A stretch of 64,000 nt of DNA. Origin: Thereva unica (lineage: Eukaryota > Arthropoda > Insecta > Diptera > Therevidae). The stretch is taken from assembly GCA_949987705.1 (NCBI GenBank), contig OX465284.1:117719052-117783051 (forward strand), written 5' to 3'. The position numbers and the translations under genes are program-made. Under the pieces are notes generated by a model. It was not told the DNA's origin. It was given only the letters and a program-made list of their open reading frames with translations, and did no database searches. Position 1 is the stretch's first letter. Each line of letters starts with the position of its first letter. This document shows positions 60,326 through 64,000 of the stretch, in pieces.

Positions 60326-60500
60326 AGTGCGGAAGACCCAACCTCCCCTGGGAGGAAGGCGTAGACCATGACACTCAGAGCTTAGTTATGCCAAACTGGA
60401 TGAAATCGGCTCAGAATCGGGACCGGTGGAGAGAACAGTTGCGAGAGGCCAGGAATGCATCCCGGTGGTAGAGCCGTTGAAGAAAGAAGAAGAGATGGCT
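60326..60500 (+). mobile_element. LINE 3' tail, + strand, abutting the previous relic
   Basis: The + strand reads NRDRWREQLREARNASRW, stop, then gtagagccgttgaagaaagaagaag. This is the same terminus as the minus-strand tail at 30825-31100. The two LINE pieces (59840-60325 and this one) therefore meet 5' side to 5' side. Confidence 0.6.
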
Positions 60501-60614
60501 CTATTAACCAGCAGTATTCGTCTGGTTGTCTCTTCCTTTTCTTCGTTTCTTTTTGTAATTGTAGGCCCCAGAGGTAGACTGTTTTATCGACTAGTTCTAG
60601 GTTCTAACCCATTC

Positions 60615-60986
60615 TTAATCTCCCAGGTTTGGACTGTTGCATCTCCTTTGTTTTTCTTCAGTGATGTTCAGGCCGCCTCTTTTAGTTCGACATAAGCTTC
60701 TTTTTCTGCCAAAAGAGACCTTCCCACGATATCGCAGTAATTGCACAGAGCGTGTTGCTTTTGAAGCACTTCTCTGGACTGACGTTTTCCTTATAATCCA
60801 TTCTAGTGCGATGTTGAAAAAACCTTGTCGTACTTCGAACGATTTTGCTGCAATTGGGTTCTTTGCTAGTGAGTTATTCGTTGCGTATTTGATCAGTCGT
60901 ACCAATCTTAAGGGTACTCCTAATTCCGTAATCGTGCAATTTCCGATGTCCTCTTGCAAAAAACGTATCAAATAGTTTTTTGACAA
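60615..60986 (-). pseudogene. LINE reverse transcriptase relic with palm deletion
   Basis: An open minus frame of 123 codons reads NYLIRFLQEDIG, LGVPLRLVRLIKYATNNSLA, FEVRQGF, FNIALEWIIRKTSVQRS, RSVQLLRYRGKV, RTKRGGLNITEEKQR. This follows reverse transcriptase motifs 3 to 6, but the LRQGDALSP segment is cut between FEVRQGF and FNIALEW, and the AYADD box is replaced by RYRGK. The frame stayed open across these losses, so the open frame does not indicate function. Confidence 0.75.
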
Positions 60987-62648
60987 CCTCGTTTAATATG
61001 TATCAATAAAAGCCATTTTTATCAGCTCCATGAAAGCTGCACCTTCCTAAGTACATCGAAGTTATTAGAACAAACTTGGGCAAACCAGGTTTAGTACCGA
61101 TATCGAGTAGCCGGTAACACAATTTGAGTGGCAAGTTAATTTTTTTTGCTTTGTTATTACAAATGACTTTATGACTGTAAGCAATAAGAACTGAGCATTA
61201 AAGATATCCAAGCTCAAACCAAGTAATTTATTTGCTTCAATACCCCGAAACGGCATTTTTCTGAACGAGGTCACAGCGTCAAGTGCTCAAATCAAAATAC
61301 GCCTCGTGGTCTCACACCAGAAGCTCTCGTAATGGTCATAACGAACTTTAATCAATCAATTTAAACTAATCCCTGATTTTTACTACATTTCAACTTACTC
61401 CTAAGTTCGCTGCAGACACCACCGAAACTCGCTTCCAGCCGGGCCATGACTTTTTTTATCTCTTCCACTTAAATTTCCAGAGAAGATAAAGCTCCCCAGC
61501 CCAGGGACTCCGCTGCACAAACATTTGGTTCAAATGAAGAATGAATGGCGACGATTGTTGGTCGGGACTTCATGAGAATTGCCAAATAGGGTTTAATTTG
61601 GAAATATTGCTTTCTCGATGTAAATGGAAGTGTGATTAAGCAAAAGTTCGGATAAAGGTCAGAAGTCGGAATCAAATTGCAATGAAGACAGTTTTGGCTC
61701 GAACTGATTCCACACCGCAGATTTTGACTTCTTCTGTTTAAAAACAAAACTACTCTCTGGACACCGATTGAGTCAGATGAAATTTGCCAACGACGTTGCG
61801 TTATTAATTCCAAAACTTGCTCAAAAAGTCATTCACTTTCTTGGCTATCACGGAAGATATAAAAGTTGCCGTGGTATGCGAAGTCGAGATTTTTTTGCCG
61901 TGATCTTAACTCTTCACATACACACGATCAGAAAAAGCCTGTTTCACACATTCTGACATTTCAATCATTGTTTTAGTTCTGGATTGAATTTGCATTTTTA
62001 TTTGGATGCCAACCCTTGCTTCAGAGACAAAGATATTCAGTTTTGTTGTGAGCTTGTCGACTTAACTACACATTTAATCATCATGCGATGAATAGCCCGA
62101 GAGGTGAAGTAAGATGACTTAAAGAAGTTCCCGGAAAAACTCGGCGGAATGGAGATCGCCGTGTAAATTGAAGGTGACGCAACACAACTAAATTCTGAAA
62201 AATGCTAAAAATAAAACCGAATTAACCTTTTACTTTCGACAAAAATGCAAAGAATAATTCCAGTTTTTTTTAGAAAATCAAAGCAATATGTGTTCAGAAT
62301 GTATTCATATTTTGGAGACAACACGTAGTTCTTTAGGCCGTCAGGAGCGTTTTGAGTATTCAAACTAATTCCGATAATACTCAAATAAATTACTCCACAA
62401 ATGACGAGCTGTAGCGAAGAAACCTCTGAGATATATAAAATATATATTTTTTTAGGGCAGCTTAAGTCACACAGTCTCAGATTTGTTGCTCCGTATTACA
62501 TTGATCAATACAAAAAATAGCCCAGTTTACCTTCATCCATACATACAAATTTAAGAGGAGTTTGTTTTGGTTAAAGCTGCGGAGAAGTAGCTAAGAATGT
62601 GAAACAACTCCACTTCACCATCTCCACCCACACGGCGCCATAACATCC
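60987..62648. other. Gene-free AT-rich region
   Basis: No gene or delimitable element was recognised; the minus-strand frame at 61469-61813 (114 codons) has no motif support. Confidence 0.45.
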
Positions 62649-63478
62649 ATCTACCTGTGTCTTTCTTCTTCTTTGATCCGTTAGCTGGCGGTCCGAGCGG
62701 GACGTCCCCGCAACGGATACGCTGCTGTCGGTGCCGCTGGGTCCCGAACTCCATTCACGATTCGCTTCCATTCTTCTCGGTTTTTGGCGGTGTCTCGAGC
62801 CTCGGTAACTGATAATCGTTGATTCTTTAAGTCACCCTCGATATTCTTCAACCAGGTTTTCTTCGGTGCCGATCGCTGTATTCTCCAGTCTGCAGGACGG
62901 TCTCGCCAGAGAAGTTTACGTGGCAAGCGGTTATCATCCATTCGGCAAACATGTCCAAACCACCGTAGTCGACGTTTTTGCATTTCTTCTTCGATCAGTG
63001 TTTGCTGATCGCATCTTTGTCTGACAACCTCGTTTCGAAGGCGATCACGGAGTGAGACACGGAGGATCTGCCTCAAACATCGCATTTGGAAGACCTCGAG
63101 CTTCTTAACGTCCGGTTTGAGCAGTGTCCACGTTTCAGATCCATAAAGAAGAATCGGAAGAATCAACGTTCGGTAAAGACGTAGTTTTGTTTTGATGGAG
63201 ATATTTGCTCGTTTCCATATGCACCACTTGAGCGAGGCGAATGTTGCTGTTGCCTGGCCGATACGGCTGTGAACGTCGGCCGTCGATGCTACTTTCGTTT
63301 CCTCAACCAATGAAACGAAAGTAGCATCGACGGCCGACGTTCACAGCCGTATCGGCCAGGCAACAGCAACATTCGCCTCGCTCAAGTGGTGCATATGGAA
63401 ACGAGCAAATATCTCCATCAAAACAAAACTACGTCTTTACCGAACGTTGATTCTTCCGATCTACCAATCTACCTGTGT
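62649..63478 (-). mobile_element. Recent LINE insertion with snap-back 5' end and 12-bp target duplication
   Basis: The 12-mer atctacctgtgt lies at 62649-62660 and 63467-63478. The insert reads on the minus strand as the intact C-terminal part of a reverse transcriptase: SRIGQATATFASLKWCIWKR, LRLYRTLILPILLYGSETWT, LRRRWFGHV-like RLRWFGHVCRMDDNRLPRKL, and a terminal ARDTAKNREEWKRIVNGV. Its stop is at 62681-62683 and a (GAA)n-rich tail adjoins the left duplication. At the 5' side, 63153-63301 is repeated in inverted orientation at 63312-63460 with no mismatch in 149 bases, separated by 10 bases. The open frame and perfect arms indicate a young insertion. Confidence 0.9.
63153..63460. repeat. 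Perfect 149-bp inverted repeat with 10-bp loop
   Basis: Arms 63153-63301 and 63312-63460 are exact reverse complements; the loop is ctcaaccaat. The arms are LINE coding sequence. A transcript through this region would fold into a long perfect hairpin. Confidence 0.95.
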
Positions 63479-63900
63479 AACTAATTCCTCATAGTACGTC
63501 GAGCATTCATTCTTCATTAGCATTAATTGTGTGCAACTGACATCAAACTTCAACAAGCTGTGTTTTTTTCAAAACTATCCCAATCACGGTGATCACTTTT
63601 ACATGTAAATACGTGATCCAAGTGGTTTATCCAATCAGCTTAAGCAATCATGCAGATTGCGATAGATTCGAGATAGAGTACTAAAGCTATTCATTAACAG
63701 ATGGCGCTGTTGTAGGTTTTTGTTTTCTTTAGATTGTAGCTCTGACTGAAAACTATTACATTCAAGTTTTTTCATGAAATGTAACAACTTTATTTGTCAC
63801 ATTTGATTTTCGGTATTCCGTGTTATAAGTTTGATTTATTCGGTGTTATAATTTTGAATTATTCGATGTTAAGTTTATTATTGGGTTTATTAAAGAAGCA
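63479..63900 (+). promoter_or_regulatory. Probable promoter/5' region of the right-edge gene
   Basis: Contains agatggcgctg at about 63700, a type of motif often seen near insect transcription starts, and a small tandem repeat just before the ATG. No TATA box could be assigned. Confidence 0.3.
63816..63880. repeat. 23-bp tandem repeat, nearly three copies
   Basis: Units at 63816-63838, 63839-63861 and a partial one at 63862-63880 share ttc(c/g/g)(g/g/a)tgtta(t)aa and an AT-rich second half. They lie just upstream of the putative start codon at 63901. Confidence 0.7.
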
Positions 63901-64000
63901 ATGGAAAAAAATAGCGGGTGAGTAAGAATTTTTGTTATAAAACAATTGTATAAATGTTATTTTTATTATTTTTTAGAAAAGAAACGTTAAAATTAAAGAG
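63901..64000 (+). CDS. First exons of an unidentified gene (partial, right edge)
   Basis: ATG GAA AAA AAT AGC GG is followed by a consensus donor (GTGAGT at 63918) and, after a 59-bp AT-rich intron ending ttattttttag, by an exon starting at 63977. The joined frame reads MEKNSGKETLKLK and runs off the window. The intron size matches the other genes here. The start has a fair context (gaagcaATGG). Too little sequence is present to name a product; a chance match remains possible. Confidence 0.5.

Noticed and set aside
60615..60986. Intact domesticated reverse transcriptase fragment, because the frame is open over 123 codons
   Set aside because: The palm segment and the YADD box are lost, so the open frame is probably chance survival.
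1..64000. CRISPR arrays, operons, riboswitches, prophage
   Set aside because: The window is eukaryotic, with spliced genes throughout; no regularly spaced direct repeats with unique spacers were seen.

Overview
This is a eukaryotic, nuclear, insect-type window. Genes are split by very short introns (about 45-70 bp, GT-AG), the gene set is animal, and the rest is AT-rich DNA full of decayed non-LTR retrotransposons and short inverted-repeat elements. Intron sizes and protein resemblance suggest a fly (Diptera); that is an inference, and I cannot name the species.

Layout, left to right. At 66-774 (+) is the 3' part of tubulin-folding cofactor B. It converges on a complete seven-exon eIF2B epsilon gene (3510 to 1229, -). 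From about 3.5 to 32.4 kb no complete gene can be read. This stretch holds a 112-bp retroposon with a 14-bp target duplication, LINE relics, a 1.75-kb non-autonomous hAT element carrying another inverted-repeat element inside it, a tRNA-derived SINE head, and a nest in which two LINEs are inserted into one MITE. A seven-exon harmonin/USH1C homologue follows (32410-43234, +) with a 7-kb intron that contains a LINE relic. Next come a three-exon gene for an unrecognised 275-residue protein (44074-45002, +), a 945-bp fold-back element, and a four-exon gene for an unrecognised 159-residue secreted protein (47285-48767, +). A tetraspanin gene runs from 54893 to 51196 (-), and its 5' untranslated exon(s) must lie further right. 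The right flank has a LINE mosaic at 59.8-61.0 kb and a recent LINE insertion that ends in a perfect 149-bp snap-back hairpin between 12-bp target duplications (62649-63478). The first exons of one more + strand gene appear at the right edge.

The genes do not form a pathway. They cover tubulin folding, translation-initiation control, a PDZ scaffold, a membrane organiser and two unknowns. The main novelty is in the mobile DNA, where several insertions can be delimited to the base by their target-site duplications and put in order of age, and in the two unrecognised coding genes.
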